DNA of 36,035 bases from Acidobacteriota bacterium (GTDB lineage: Bacteria; Acidobacteriota; Terriglobia; UBA7540). Shown here piece after piece: positions 27,312 to 36,035 of the stretch. Position 1 is the first letter of the stretch. Each line of letters starts with the position of its first letter. A model generated the notes under the pieces. The model searched no databases, was not told the DNA's origin, and saw nothing but the letters and a program-made list of their open reading frames with translations. The stretch is taken from positions 1 through 36,035 of the forward strand of contig JAHEKS010000009.1 in assembly GCA_024638215.1 (NCBI GenBank). The letters run 5' to 3'. The translations under genes and the position numbers were made by a program.

Positions 27312-27563
27312 GACGGGCCGAGTCCGAGTGCGGATTCGGTTCGTGCCAGTCCTTGGCAACCGGGGCCTGCTCCGAGCCTGAAGTGTGAATACGGTGACAG
27401 TCAGCTGGCGCCGCTCGGAACAAAACTCCAACTGTCTTCTATGGACGCACTCTACTCTTCGCAAGACAGGAAGTCAATGGAAATCCAAAGGCTGAGCCAG
27501 ATGGGGTGCGCGATCTTGAGCGAGGCCTGCCGAGCGGTTGGAAAGCGAAAAGAAAACGGCCGA
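27312..27563. other. Non-coding divergent intergenic region
   Basis: The stretch of about 370 nt between the receiver (minus) and the E1 gene (plus) holds an imperfect inverted repeat, CCGAGTCC (27318-27325) and GGATTCGG (27332-27339), on the receiver side, and the E1 promoter from 27564. I see no gene; short open frames in it have no family features. Confidence 0.5.
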
Positions 27564-27593
27564 TTGACTTTTGCCTCGTTGGAATTTGATAAT
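27564..27593 (+). promoter_or_regulatory. Strong sigma70-type promoter of the E1 gene
   Basis: TTGACT (27564-27569), an 18-nt spacer and GATAAT (27588-27593). The leader is about 70 nt, begins with a G-rich hairpin (GGGGGCGGCCCCC near 27600) and ends in GAGG before the ATG at 27673. Confidence 0.65.
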
Positions 27594-27672
27594 CAGGCAG
27601 GGGGCGGCCCCCGGGGCGGATCGGCTTAGCCCGCCCGGAACGTTCCAAAACCTACTGCTGAAGCGAGGCTTG

Positions 27673-29784
27673 ATGGCCACAACCACGCCGGTGGAGAAAG
27701 CTCCCAGGCTTTCCAAAGATTTGCTGTTGGGCGCTTATCGCACCATGTACCTTTCGCGCCGGGTGGACGACAAGGAAATCCAGCTCAAGCGCCAGAACCG
27801 CGCGTTTTTCCAGATCAACGGCGTCGGACACGAGTGCATCAACGTGGCGGCGGCGCTGCACCTGAAACCCGGCTACGATTGGTTCTATCCCTACTATCGC
27901 GACCGCGCGCTGTGCCTGCAATTGGGCATGACGCCGCTCGACATGTTTCTCGGCTCGGTCGGCTCCAAGGACGATCCCTGCTCGGGCGGACGCCAGATGC
28001 CTTCGCATTGGAGCTCGAAAGCGCTGAACATCGTTTCGCAATCCAGCCCCACCGGGACCCAAATTCTCCAGGCGGCGGGCGCCGCCGAAGCCAGTTCGTA
28101 TTACGCGCTGGTGGGGGAAGCGGCCGAACTGGCGCGCAGCTTCCACCAGGACGAAGTGGTTTATGTTTCGCTCGGCGAGGGCGCCACGAGCGAGGGCGAG
28201 TTCTGGGAATCGCTCAACTGGGCCGCGGGCCGCAAGCTGCCCTTGCTCTACGTCGTCGAGGACAACGGCTACGCGATTTCCGTGAGCGTGGACCTGCAAA
28301 CCGCGGGCGGCAGCCTGACGCCGCTGGTCAAGAACTTCCCCAATCTCCTGAGCCTGGAGTGCGACGGCACGGATTTTCGAGAAAGTTACGACGCGACGGC
28401 CAAGGCCACCGAGCACGTTCGCCGGCGCGAAGGGCCGGCGCTGGTTCACGCGCACGTCATCCGGCCCTACTCGCACTCGCTCTCCGACGACGAGCGCCTT
28501 TACAAGCCGGCGGAAATCCGCCAGGAGGAAGCCAAGCGCGATCCGCTGCCGCGGTTATCGAGCCGGTTGCTGGCGGAACACGTCGTGACCGAAAAGGAAT
28601 TGAAAGAAATTGAGGCGGAGGTTGACCGGCAGGTGCGCGAGGCCGCGGACCAGGCGCTCGAGGCGGAGCCGCCGCGCCCGGAATCGGTCATGCTCTACGT
28701 CACCTCGCCTACGGTGGACGCGACCTCCGACCATTTCGATCGCCCGCCCAAATTCGAGGGCGAGCCGAAGACCATGGTGGATCTGATCAATGCCTGCCTA
28801 CGCGATGAAATGGCGCGCGACCCGCGCGTGGTGGTTTACGGCGAGGACGTCGCCGACTGCACCCACGACGAAGACCTGGGCAAGGTGAAGGGGAAGGGCG
28901 GCGTCTTCAAAGTGACGCACGGTTTGCAGCGGCAGTTCGGCAGCGCGCGCTGCTACAACTCGCATCTGGCGGAAGCGAGCATCGTCGGGCGCGCCATCGG
29001 CATGGCCACGCGCGGCCTGAAGCCGGTGGTCGAAATCCAATTCTTCGATTACATCTGGCCGGCGATGATGCAGATTCGCGACGAGCTGGCCGCGCTGCGC
29101 TGGCGCTCCAACAACGATTTCGCCTGCCCGGTGGTCATCCGCACTGCCATCGGAGGTTATCTGGCGGGCGGCGCGATTTATCACAGCCAGTCGGGCGAAT
29201 CCATCTTCGCCCACCTGCCGGGATTGCACGTTGTCATGCCCTCGAATGCGCTGGATGCGAACGGCCTCCTGCGCACCGCCATCCGCTCGGACGATCCGGT
29301 GTTGTTTCTCGAGCCCAAGCACCTCTACCGGCAGACGCACAACCGCAGCCCTTATCCCGGGCCCGACTACATGATTCCCTTCGGCAAGGCCAAGCTGGTG
29401 CGCGAGGGGCGCGACCTGACGATCGTGACCTACGGTTCGCTGGTTTTTCGCGCCACTCAGGCGGCGAAGGAATTGGAGCACGAAGGCGTGCAGGCGGAGA
29501 TCCTCGACCTGCGTTCGCTTCAGCCCTACGACTGGGACCTGATTTCGGCATCGGTGAAGAAAACCAGCCGCGCCATTGTTCTATATGAGGATAATATCTC
29601 ATTCGGTTATGGCGCGGAAATTGCGGCGCGCATCGCCGACGAGCTTTTCGAGTGGCTCGACGCGCCGGTGCGCCGCCTGGCCGGCAAGGATACTTACATC
29701 CCCTATCACCCGACGCTCGAGGAAGCGGTGCTGCCGCAGCCGGGAGATATTCTGCACGCCTGCCGCGAGTTGGCCGCTTTCTGA
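27673..29784 (+). CDS. 2-oxoacid (pyruvate/branched-chain) dehydrogenase E1, alpha and beta fused
   Basis: A 703-residue thiamine-diphosphate enzyme that decarboxylates a 2-oxoacid and passes the acyl group to E2. The alpha half (about 1-340) contains the cofactor motif around [18 protein letters not shown] and [11 protein letters not shown]. The beta half (about 370-703) contains [37 protein letters not shown] and IVLYEDN near the end. In many bacteria these halves are separate subunits. No E2 or E3 gene is in the window, so the substrate (pyruvate or branched-chain) cannot be fixed. The ATG at 27673 has GAGG upstream and a strong promoter. Confidence 0.93.
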   Translation: MATTTPVEKAPRLSKDLLLGAYRTMYLSRRVDDKEIQLKRQNRAFFQINGVGHECINVAAALHLKPGYDWFYPYYRDRALCLQLGMTPLDMFLGSVGSKDDPCSGGRQMPSHWSSKALNIVSQSSPTGTQILQAAGAAEASSYYALVGEAAELARSFHQDEVVYVSLGEGATSEGEFWESLNWAAGRKLPLLYVVEDNGYAISVSVDLQTAGGSLTPLVKNFPNLLSLECDGTDFRESYDATAKATEHVRRREGPALVHAHVIRPYSHSLSDDERLYKPAEIRQEEAKRDPLPRLSSRLLAEHVVTEKELKEIEAEVDRQVREAADQALEAEPPRPESVMLYVTSPTVDATSDHFDRPPKFEGEPKTMVDLINACLRDEMARDPRVVVYGEDVADCTHDEDLGKVKGKGGVFKVTHGLQRQFGSARCYNSHLAEASIVGRAIGMATRGLKPVVEIQFFDYIWPAMMQIRDELAALRWRSNNDFACPVVIRTAIGGYLAGGAIYHSQSGESIFAHLPGLHVVMPSNALDANGLLRTAIRSDDPVLFLEPKHLYRQTHNRSPYPGPDYMIPFGKAKLVREGRDLTIVTYGSLVFRATQAAKELEHEGVQAEILDLRSLQPYDWDLISASVKKTSRAIVLYEDNISFGYGAEIAARIADELFEWLDAPVRRLAGKDTYIPYHPTLEEAVLPQPGDILHACRELAAF

Positions 29785-29817
29785 GGAGGGCGGCGGCGTG
29801 GCGAACGCCGGCCGGCG

Positions 29818-29973
29818 CTAGCCCATTCCCAGCTCGTCCACTTTTTCAAGCGGCGTGCCGCAGCGGCGGCAGATGACGGCGCCGCAATCCCCGCAGACCA
29901 ATGGATCGTCTACCTCGCGGTCGCACTGGGGGCAATAGAGCGGAACGCTCTCAGGCTCTTCAACTTCGCTCAC
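29818..29973 (-). CDS. Small zinc-ribbon protein, 51 residues
   Basis: A short gene on the opposite strand right after the E1 gene. Its 51 residues hold three CxxC pairs: CPQC (14-17), CGDC (27-30) and CRRC (35-38), followed by GTPLEKVDELGMG. This is a double zinc-ribbon style protein. The GTG start at 29973 has GAGGTGA upstream. Such proteins often bind nucleic acids or other proteins; the function is unknown. It is convergent with the E1 gene, with 33 nt between the stop codons. Confidence 0.72.
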   Translation of the reverse strand: MSEVEEPESVPLYCPQCDREVDDPLVCGDCGAVICRRCGTPLEKVDELGMG

Positions 29974-30031
29974 TCCGTCACCTCACACGACATACAATCT
30001 GCCAAGCTATATATAAACAAGGTAATATCTC

Positions 30032-30895
30032 TCAAGGGCATCGGGGTATAATCTCCAACAGGAAGTCGTGAATCGCGTCGCGGACTTCCTCGAGCCGGCC
30101 GTGGAAGAAGTGCTCCGCGCCTTCAACCCAGTGAATCCGCTTGGGCTCGGAGAGCGACTCAAACACAGCCTGCACGTCCTCGCGGTGGCCATACTGATCG
30201 CGCGTTCCCTGGACAATCAATTTGGGCTTGGTCACGCCGCGCAGGTAACTGTAATCGGAATCAATCGTCGGCAAGCCGAGGCCAGCCAGCGCGGCGACGC
30301 GCGCGTCTTCAGCGCCCACGTGCAGACTCACCCACGCGCCAAAGGAAAATCCCATCACGCAAACAGGAAGGGCGGGAAACCGCGCGCCTAGAAAATCGAG
30401 CGCGGCGCGGACGTCGTCGCGCTCGCCGATGCCCTTGTCGTAAGCGCCGTGGCTCGCGCCCACGCCGCGAAAGTTGAAGCGCAAAGTCGGCAGGCCCGCG
30501 TCACGCGCCGCGCGGGCGGCGCGGAAAACGACCTTGTTGTGCATTGTCCCACCGAACTGCGGGTGGGGATGGCACACGACGGCGGTCATGCGCGCCTCGC
30601 GCCCGGGATCGAATTCCAGGAGCGCTTCCAGTTCTCCCGCGGGACCGGGAATCGTCAACCTTTCAATTTTCGTAAAGCCTCCACGGGTTATGAGATGAGC
30701 GCGACGCACGTGCGGACGAATCGGGCCGCGACGATTGGCCGCCAAGCGGCGCTTCGCCTCCGCATCAATTAGTGTAAAATAGCGGTCAAGACAGGCGCGG
30801 GCAATCGTCTCAGACGCTTGCTGAATAGCGCCTGAAAACGCAGCGTGGATGGGCGGGCTCGGGGAAATCGGTGTTTCTCTCGGCTCGGTTTGCAT
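30032..30895 (-). CDS. Alpha/beta-hydrolase (dienelactone hydrolase-like)
   Basis: A protein of up to 287 residues. The core, from about residue 75 on, is an alpha/beta-hydrolase of the bacterial family often annotated as alpha/beta superfamily hydrolase or YprZ-like: VVCHPHPQFGGTMHNKVV (oxyanion region), the nucleophile Ser in GFSFGAW, an Asp after VQGTRDQYG, and a His in EGAEHFFHG. The start is unsure: ATG at 30895 has no Shine-Dalgarno, while in-frame TTG or GTG codons near residues 51 and 63 (30709 for the GTG) would remove a poorly conserved N-terminal part. The substrate is unknown. It diverges from the SH3 gene across 48 nt. Confidence 0.85.
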   Translation of the reverse strand: MQTEPRETPISPSPPIHAAFSGAIQQASETIARACLDRYFTLIDAEAKRRLAANRRGPIRPHVRRAHLITRGGFTKIERLTIPGPAGELEALLEFDPGREARMTAVVCHPHPQFGGTMHNKVVFRAARAARDAGLPTLRFNFRGVGASHGAYDKGIGERDDVRAALDFLGARFPALPVCVMGFSFGAWVSLHVGAEDARVAALAGLGLPTIDSDYSYLRGVTKPKLIVQGTRDQYGHREDVQAVFESLSEPKRIHWVEGAEHFFHGRLEEVRDAIHDFLLEIIPRCP

Positions 30896-30918
30896 CGGGA
30901 GTCTTGAGAACCTCCCGA
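30895..30918. repeat. 7-bp inverted repeat in the divergent region
   Basis: TCGGGAG (30895-30901) and CTCCCGA (30912-30918) with a 10-nt centre. It lies between the hydrolase (minus) and SH3 (plus) genes and could be an operator. Confidence 0.45.
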
Positions 30919-30943
30919 CGATTCAGAATGCTCGCGGGGTGAA

Positions 30944-31972
30944 TTGAAAAGCCTAAAGGTCTTTCTTGTCGTTTTGTTGTTGGCCGCCGGCGGCGCCGCG
31001 TATTATTTCTTCGTGTATCTGCCGGCGCATCCAAAGATCCACGAAACGGCTTACGTCCTGCCGTCCTCCGTTCCCCTCATTGATTCCCGGGCGGAAATCC
31101 ACAACGTGATTGAGAGCCTGAAAGGCGGGGAACGAGTGGAAATCCTCTCCGAGGATAATAATTGGGCCCATCTCCGCCTGCCGGATGGAAAGCGCGGGTG
31201 GGTTGAGACCCAATACCTGATGGATTCGGAAACCTACGAGGGCGGGCAGAGGCTGCAAAAAGAATTGGAGGGCATTCCCGTTCAGGCGATGGGCCATACT
31301 TCTTACGATGTGAATTTGAGGCTCGCTCCCTCGCGCGACGGTTCGTTGCTGGAGCGCCTGAGCCGCAACCAGAGCCTGCGGGTTTTTGGCAGGCGTTTGG
31401 TGCCGAGATCGGCAGGCGGCGCCGAAGGTCCGGCCTCGACCGCGGAGACCGCGCCCGCATCTTCGGCCCTCGACGCATGGTATTTGGTCGAGGCCGGCTC
31501 CCGCGCCGGCTGGGTGCTGGGAAAGCTGGTGACGCTGGATATTCCGCAGGGAATCTCCGCTTACGCGCAGAACTACAACATGGTGGCTTGGCTGGTGTTG
31601 AATACGGTGGATGACAACGGCCGCCAGGTGCCGCAGTACGTGGCGGCCGACCGTGAGGGCACCGAGGAGTGTGACTTCACGCACATTCGAGTTTTCACGT
31701 GGGGGGCGAAAGAGGGACAGTACGCGACCGCCTACGTGGAAAGCAATCTGAAAGGTTCTTTTCCCATTCAAGTCGATCACTCTGACGGGGTTGCCGAATT
31801 CCGGCTGCGACTGGTGGATGCAAAGGACCGGAAGATTCAGAAGGTTTACAAACTGGTGGACAAGGTGGTGCGGCCGCAGGGAATTATCGAAGGATGGGCG
31901 AGCCGTGCCATGCCGGTCGGCGCGGAGAGATCCGTCCGGCGCCGGCGACGAACTCCGCAAGGGCGCAGATAA
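30944..31972 (+). CDS. Membrane-anchored protein with SH3-type domains
   Basis: A 342-residue protein starting TTG at 30944. An N-terminal membrane helix (VFLVVLLLAAGGAAYYFFVYL) anchors it, with the rest outside. Two bacterial SH3-like domains are suggested: residues about 60-115 (ERVEILSEDNNWAHLRLPDGKRGWV) and about 130-215 (VNLRLAPSRDGSLLERLSRNQ, then AWYLVEAGSRAGWVLGKLV). These domains often bind cell-wall peptides. The remainder is unassigned and includes an Arg-rich C-terminus (RRRRTPQGRR). It is the first gene of a likely operon with three following genes on the same strand. Confidence 0.8.
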   Translation: MKSLKVFLVVLLLAAGGAAYYFFVYLPAHPKIHETAYVLPSSVPLIDSRAEIHNVIESLKGGERVEILSEDNNWAHLRLPDGKRGWVETQYLMDSETYEGGQRLQKELEGIPVQAMGHTSYDVNLRLAPSRDGSLLERLSRNQSLRVFGRRLVPRSAGGAEGPASTAETAPASSALDAWYLVEAGSRAGWVLGKLVTLDIPQGISAYAQNYNMVAWLVLNTVDDNGRQVPQYVAADREGTEECDFTHIRVFTWGAKEGQYATAYVESNLKGSFPIQVDHSDGVAEFRLRLVDAKDRKIQKVYKLVDKVVRPQGIIEGWASRAMPVGAERSVRRRRRTPQGRR

Positions 31973-32013
31973 AGGTCGAGGTAGCCATCCTGGTGACGGA
32001 AAAGGGAGAGAAG

Positions 32014-33384
32014 ATGTCGCAGGATTATTTCAGGTCGTCGCGCCGCCCTTCCGTATCCGGCGGGTACCGATTCGTTCGCATGCTGGTCCGCTTCTTCTTC
32101 ACTCTCCTCTACGGCAAGATGCGCGCGCCAGGAGCGGACGATCTGCCGCAATCGGCTCCGGCGATTTTTGTTGTCACCCATCCGCCGGGATTCCTTGAAG
32201 CCCTGTTTCTTGTCGCCGTTGCCAGCCGCCAAGTTCATTGCCTGCTCGACAGGAAGCACGCGGCGGGGGCGTGGCGGCGGTTTCTGGCGCGGAGACTGGG
32301 CATGATTCTCTATCAGCGGGAGGGCGAGAGCGGCAGGCGGGCCATCGAGGCGGCGTGCAATGTTCTGGGAAATCTCGGCGCGATCGCGATCTTTGCCGAG
32401 CTGGGGGAGATTGACCAGCCTTCGCACTTTGCTCTTTTCCCGGCAACGATCGCGCTTGAGTCGGAATCGCGAAACGCCAACCAACTGGACGTCCACGTCG
32501 TTCCCGTCCATCTTTTCATTCCGGCGGCAAATCTGAAGCCGCGGGAGCCTCTTGCTTACTTCGACCGCCGGATTCCGTCGCAAACCTACATGCTGCCGGG
32601 AAAAGCGCTGGAGGAGCGGCGCCCGGCGCTCTGCGCGGCCCTTGAAGAAGCGTACCGCAAGAACGTCTTCAGGCTGCAGCCGGACGAGGTTCGGCATTTC
32701 CTTGCGGACCTGGAAGAAGTGCTGCTGGCGGACTTGCGGGAAGATTTTTCCGCGCGCGTCCGCTGGAAGCAAAAAGTCGAGGACTTCGAGCTCAGCGGTT
32801 TCGTTCGCGAATGGGTGGAGCAGCTGAATTGTCTTCACCCGGCGCGGCTGGTCGCCCTGCGCGCGTTTGAGAGCGCTTACCGGGAGGCGCTCCGGCAAGC
32901 ATCCCTCGAACGATTGGAAATCGAAGCGGCGGGCGCCTGGATCCAATCGGCGGTGCGAAGGGCTTTGGGCTGGGCCGAGACCTTTGCCGGCTCTCCCCTG
33001 GCGCTTCTTGGACTCGTGAATCATTTGCTGCCCGCGTTGACTTTGCGGATAGCCGGAATCTGGAAGAAGCAGAATGAAATCAACCGCGCCGCGCTGTGGA
33101 TGTCGCGAGGCGCGGTGATCCTTCTCTTCTACATCGCTCAGGTGCTGCTGGCGGATCATTTTCTGGGGCGGGCTGCGGCGGGTTACTATGCCCTGAGTCT
33201 TCCTGTTTCCGGCCTGTATCTTTGGCGATACGCGTGGCTCCTCCGGCACCGCTCGCGGTTGCTGGTATTGCACGCGCGGGCTCCGGGGCGCGCCGCACGG
33301 GCTCGCGAGAGACGTCAGGAATTTGTGCGCCAAGTGAACGCCGCGCGCGAGGCTTACATCGAGGCGCTGGAACTGGCGCATTAG
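32014..33384 (+). CDS. PlsC-like acyltransferase-family protein with C-terminal membrane segments
   Basis: A 456-residue protein. The N-terminal half resembles the lysophospholipid/glycerol-3-phosphate acyltransferase fold: VVTHPPGFLEALFLV (His56, Glu62) stands where the family has H-x4/5-D, followed by a GMILYQREGES-like acceptor block and an 'FAELGEIDQP' region resembling the FPEG motif. The C-terminal part (about 330-440) has two to three membrane helices (ALLGLVNHLLPALTLRIAG and AVILLFYIAQVLLADHF). The ATG at 32014 has AAGGGAGAG before it. The changed Asp and the weak FPEG-like match make catalytic activity uncertain. It lies 41 nt after the SH3 gene. Confidence 0.72.
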   Translation: MSQDYFRSSRRPSVSGGYRFVRMLVRFFFTLLYGKMRAPGADDLPQSAPAIFVVTHPPGFLEALFLVAVASRQVHCLLDRKHAAGAWRRFLARRLGMILYQREGESGRRAIEAACNVLGNLGAIAIFAELGEIDQPSHFALFPATIALESESRNANQLDVHVVPVHLFIPAANLKPREPLAYFDRRIPSQTYMLPGKALEERRPALCAALEEAYRKNVFRLQPDEVRHFLADLEEVLLADLREDFSARVRWKQKVEDFELSGFVREWVEQLNCLHPARLVALRAFESAYREALRQASLERLEIEAAGAWIQSAVRRALGWAETFAGSPLALLGLVNHLLPALTLRIAGIWKKQNEINRAALWMSRGAVILLFYIAQVLLADHFLGRAAAGYYALSLPVSGLYLWRYAWLLRHRSRLLVLHARAPGRAARARERRQEFVRQVNAAREAYIEALELAH

Positions 33385-33423
33385 GTCCGGCTTCGAGCGG
33401 TTTCGCATACCGGGTTGTTGAAG

Positions 33424-34401
33424 ATGGTCGAGCGTTTCCCATTGATCAAGGATTCCGGCGAGGGCGCCGCCGTTTCCGGCGGAGTCTTCAAACTTGCCGA
33501 CCTCAGCTTTACCCGGCTCGACGCGCTGGACCGGAAGCGGACGGTCGTCATCTTCACCGCGAGCCCGTTGGAAGAGCACGGACCGCACCTGCCGGTCGGG
33601 ACGGACGTTATTATTTCCGAATTCTTTGCGCAGCACTTGGCGCGACGGATTGTTGAGGCCAAGCCGGATTGGACGGTGCTGATTGGCCCTCCACTTCCGC
33701 TGGGCGCGTCGGCCTTCGAGCAAGCCGGGACGTTGCTAGCGCGCGCTCGCACGGTGCGGAACGCGGCGCTGGATTACGGCTCGGCACTCGCCCGCCAGGG
33801 TTTTCAATACATCCTCGTGAGCAACGGGCATGCGGGGCCGCGTCATGTCGTAGCCCTGGAAGAGGCGGCGGCGGTTGTCACGCGGCGCTACGGCGTCCGC
33901 ATGCTTTCCCTCAGCGGCCCGGTGCTGTGGAAAGTCTTGCGCGGCGGATTCACCGAGCGCCTGGAACCGCTGCTCGGCCGTCCGCTGACCGATGAGGAAC
34001 GCGAGGCGCTGCGGGGAGACGCCCACGCCGGTTTGTGGGAAACCGCATTGATCCTGCTGGCGCGCCCGGAACTGGTTGACGAAAGTCACTCGCAGTTGCC
34101 GCCCGAGCGCTTCACGCTGCTCGACGCACTGCGGAAGAACTATCCGCTGCGATTGGGCCATCAGATGGGTTACATCGGCTCTCCCGCCGCGGCCACAAAG
34201 GAATTCGGCGAGGCCGCCCGGCGGCTGCTGCTGGATGTGGTTTGGGAGGTTGCACGTCCCGTGCTCGAGGCTGAGGATGAAAGCTGGCAGCGGACTTCGA
34301 TGCTTTACAGGATCCCGTTCATGCGCACGGCCTTTCCTTATGTCGCCGCCGCAGGGGCGGCGATCGTGGCTGCGGGGCTGCTCTTTTGGTGGCTGCGATG
34401 A
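33424..34401 (+). CDS. Creatininase-family amidohydrolase with C-terminal membrane anchor
   Basis: A protein of about 325 residues, of the metal-dependent family that includes creatininase and the coenzyme-biosynthesis proteins MftE and ArfB. Metal ligands are visible: Glu50, His52 and Asp61 in PLEEHGPHLPVGTD, then SNGHAG and HAGLWET. The last 20 residues (VAAAGAAIVAAGLLFWWLR) form a single membrane helix, which is unusual since family members are usually soluble. The ATG at 33424 is used; TTG codons at 33415 and 33418 are alternatives. No Shine-Dalgarno is evident. It lies between the acyltransferase and the ornithine-cyclodeaminase-like gene. Confidence 0.84.
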   Translation: MVERFPLIKDSGEGAAVSGGVFKLADLSFTRLDALDRKRTVVIFTASPLEEHGPHLPVGTDVIISEFFAQHLARRIVEAKPDWTVLIGPPLPLGASAFEQAGTLLARARTVRNAALDYGSALARQGFQYILVSNGHAGPRHVVALEEAAAVVTRRYGVRMLSLSGPVLWKVLRGGFTERLEPLLGRPLTDEEREALRGDAHAGLWETALILLARPELVDESHSQLPPERFTLLDALRKNYPLRLGHQMGYIGSPAAATKEFGEAARRLLLDVVWEVARPVLEAEDESWQRTSMLYRIPFMRTAFPYVAAAGAAIVAAGLLFWWLR

Positions 34402-34451
34402 TCGCGCGGTGTTCTTGTTCCCAGCTACACTATTATCTTATTTGGTGAGCC

Positions 34452-35408
34452 ATGGCCTTGCTACTGACCGAACAGGAAGTTCTCGACCTTTTCCCCATGG
34501 AGCGCGCCCTGGAGCGCGTGGAGGCGAGCTTTCGCGCCCAGCACGGCGACCAGGCCGCCAACCGGTCGCGCGAACGAATCTTCCTTCCTCACGTTTCACT
34601 TCATTACATGGCGGCGATTCCCGAGGAAAACATCCTCGGCATGAAGGTTTACACGGTCACACGCGGCGCTTTCCGATTTGTCGTCTTGCTCTTTGACGCC
34701 GAAGACGGAGACCTGCTGGCGCTGATCGAAGCGGACCATTTGGGGCGCATTCGCACCGGCGCGGCCAGCGGCGTGGCCACGAAATTCATGGCGCGGGAGG
34801 ATGCGTCGCACGTGGGATTGATCGGGACCGGCCGGCAGGCGCGGACCCAACTGGAGGCGGTGGCGGCGGTTCGCAAACTCGCCCAGGTGAAAGTGTTCAG
34901 CCGCAGCGATGAGCATCGGCGTGAGTTCTCGCGCGAAATGAGCGAAAAGCTCGGAATGAAGGTCGAAGCGGCCGAGAGCGCGGAGGCGGCAGCACGCTTC
35001 GGCGATATCGTCATTACCGCGACCAACGCTTCTCAGCCGGTGGTTCAAGGCGATTGGCTGCGTCCCGGGACGCATCTGAATGTGATCGGAGCGAATATAG
35101 TGAACCGCCGCGAAGTGGATGAGCGCACGCTCGAACGTGCCAGCACGATCGCGGTTGACTCCCTGGAACAGGCGAAAAAGGAGGCGGGCGATCTGATTCA
35201 GGGTTTGGGTGCACGCAAAGGCGGCTGGGACACCGTCGTGGAATTACATGAAATAGTTTCCGGCGTACGGGCCGGCCGGAGATCCGCAGACGAGACCACT
35301 CTGTTCAAATCCTGCGGAATCGCGATTTGGGACGTGGCCGCAGCAGGCTATATCTATCGCCAAGCGCTCGAGCAAGGTAAGGGAAAAGAGATTGAATTCT
35401 GTCTCTAG
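34452..35408 (+). CDS. Ornithine cyclodeaminase / mu-crystallin family protein
   Basis: A 318-residue NAD(P)-binding protein. The family includes ornithine cyclodeaminase, alanine dehydrogenase and N-alkyl amino-acid dehydrogenases. Clear marks are IEADHLGRIRTGAASGVATKFMA, the nucleotide loop VGLIGTGRQARTQ, SDEHRREF in the Rossmann part and GTHLNVIGAN near the substrate side. The length is usual. The substrate cannot be told from sequence; imine reduction or amino-acid cyclisation is the family range. It is the last gene of the same-strand series 30944-35408. GGTGA is a weak ribosome site. Confidence 0.9.
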   Translation: MALLLTEQEVLDLFPMERALERVEASFRAQHGDQAANRSRERIFLPHVSLHYMAAIPEENILGMKVYTVTRGAFRFVVLLFDAEDGDLLALIEADHLGRIRTGAASGVATKFMAREDASHVGLIGTGRQARTQLEAVAAVRKLAQVKVFSRSDEHRREFSREMSEKLGMKVEAAESAEAAARFGDIVITATNASQPVVQGDWLRPGTHLNVIGANIVNRREVDERTLERASTIAVDSLEQAKKEAGDLIQGLGARKGGWDTVVELHEIVSGVRAGRRSADETTLFKSCGIAIWDVAAAGYIYRQALEQGKGKEIEFCL

Positions 35409-35452
35409 GGAAGGTTATGCAGTGGGCAAACGGGCTGCGGAGAGCTTCGGCT

Positions 35453-35827
35453 TCAGGGCTTCTTCGCCTCTTTCCCTTGCAACACGATCTTGCTGGCGCT
35501 GATTTCGCCGCTCTCCTCCAGGTCCCCCACAACATGCGCGCGCGCGCCCACTTTCAGGTCCTTGGCTGATCCCTCGCTGCCGTCCGCGCGCTTGATTTCC
35601 GTCTTGTCGTCATAGCGGACGTGGAAGAGGATGTTTTCTTCGGTGTTGACCGTCAGCTTGCCGGACTCTGCTTCGGTGATCTTCCCCTCGAGCGTGAAAG
35701 TTGAGGCGCCTTGCGCGGAAGCCGCAACGCGGCGAGTGGAGTTTTGAGACGCGCTCAGCGGTGAAGTTCCGAAGAGAAGCATGAAGGCTGCAATCAGGAG
35801 TACCGGCCTGCGCAAGCGTGCTGACAT
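35453..35827 (-). CDS. Small exported protein with OB-like beta domain (DUF5666-like)
   Basis: A 124-residue protein. The N-terminal signal peptide MSARLRRPVLLIAAFMLLFGTSPLSA indicates export. The mature part (TFTLEGKITEAESGKLTVNT, DDKTEIKRADGS and GARAHVVGDLEESGEISASKIVL) has the small beta-barrel pattern of DUF5666-like domains, in which a repeated 'G.I......G.V.V...T.I......L..G..V.V.G' occurs. The function is unknown. The ATG at 35827 has AGGA before it; in-frame sequence upstream to 35938 is not supported by a ribosome site. It converges with the ornithine-cyclodeaminase-like gene across 44 nt. Confidence 0.75.
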   Translation of the reverse strand: MSARLRRPVLLIAAFMLLFGTSPLSASQNSTRRVAASAQGASTFTLEGKITEAESGKLTVNTEENILFHVRYDDKTEIKRADGSEGSAKDLKVGARAHVVGDLEESGEISASKIVLQGKEAKKP

Positions 35828-36035
35828 CAGTCCTGATTCTAGTGCGAGACGGTTCGGCGTCCAAATGTTTTTTGGGGGATCAATGTTTTTCAAGGCGGAT
35901 GGCCACCGCATTCTGCGAGGCGGTCTTGCCTCTATCAATCCGGACCACGCTGGCGGGCAACGACCACCGAGGCTAGCCTGCAGGGGATTTCAGCACGGCA
36001 CGCAACGCCAAACGCCAGTTGGGTTGGAAGGCCGT

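Noticed and set aside
31846-33723. A 625-codon minus-strand open frame
   Set aside because: It is opposite the SH3, acyltransferase-like and creatininase-like genes, which have clear starts and domains; a GC-driven shadow.
35939-36035. A gene start at the right edge
   Set aside because: The last 97 nt show no start with ribosome site and no long open frame that I can support.

Overview
The window is about 36 kb of GC-rich bacterial chromosome from what is most likely a member of the Acidobacteriota. This assignment is inferred from gene content: a Ser/Thr kinase fused through one membrane helix to a TolB-type beta-propeller, a fused alpha/beta 2-oxoacid dehydrogenase E1, many secreted proteins of unknown function, and gap-pgk-tpiA-secG followed by tRNA-Leu. 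No rRNA or other lineage marker is present. Most starts have a clear Shine-Dalgarno, and GTG and TTG starts are common. I see no phage, integrase or CRISPR array.

Layout. 1-3.1 kb: the 3' part of the B12-dependent ribonucleotide reductase gene nrdJ, a good terminator, then two small unknown genes. 3.3-8 kb: a secreted beta-propeller, a 48-residue YHS protein, a secreted esterase with TPRs, an isoprenylcysteine-methyltransferase-like membrane protein (minus strand), a nucleoside 2-deoxyribosyltransferase-like protein and a pilin-like protein. 8.0-8.74 kb: a four-helix-bundle (S23/Avd-like) gene bracketed by inverted arms of 10-nt tandem words, which looks like an inserted unit. 8.77-11.6 kb: a tight operon of GHMP kinase, CPBP protease and an exported BamE-like protein. 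11.7-15.6 kb: gap, pgk, tpiA, secG, tRNA-Leu(GAG). 16.1-19.7 kb: exported proteins, a TetR regulator with a palindrome over its start region, and prephenate dehydratase. 19.7-23.6 kb (minus strand): mrfB and mrfA, the nuclease and helicase of the mitomycin-type DNA repair pair. 23.7-26.5 kb: the kinase, apparently on a nearly leaderless mRNA. 26.5-30 kb: a degenerate repeat patch, a stand-alone receiver domain lacking its conserved lysine, the E1 fusion and a 51-residue zinc-ribbon protein. 30-35.8 kb: an alpha/beta hydrolase (minus strand), then an operon of SH3 protein, acyltransferase-like protein, creatininase-like protein and ornithine-cyclodeaminase-like protein, and a small secreted protein (minus strand).

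The most unusual structure is a scattered set of short-word repeats (7-10 nt units such as GTCAGGA, CCCGAGT, AGTCAAGACC). They occur between genes, often as facing inverted arms, and twice as in-frame insertions in conserved enzymes (nrdJ and mrfA) with the same two-module order and the same reading frame. One pair of arms brackets the four-helix-bundle gene.
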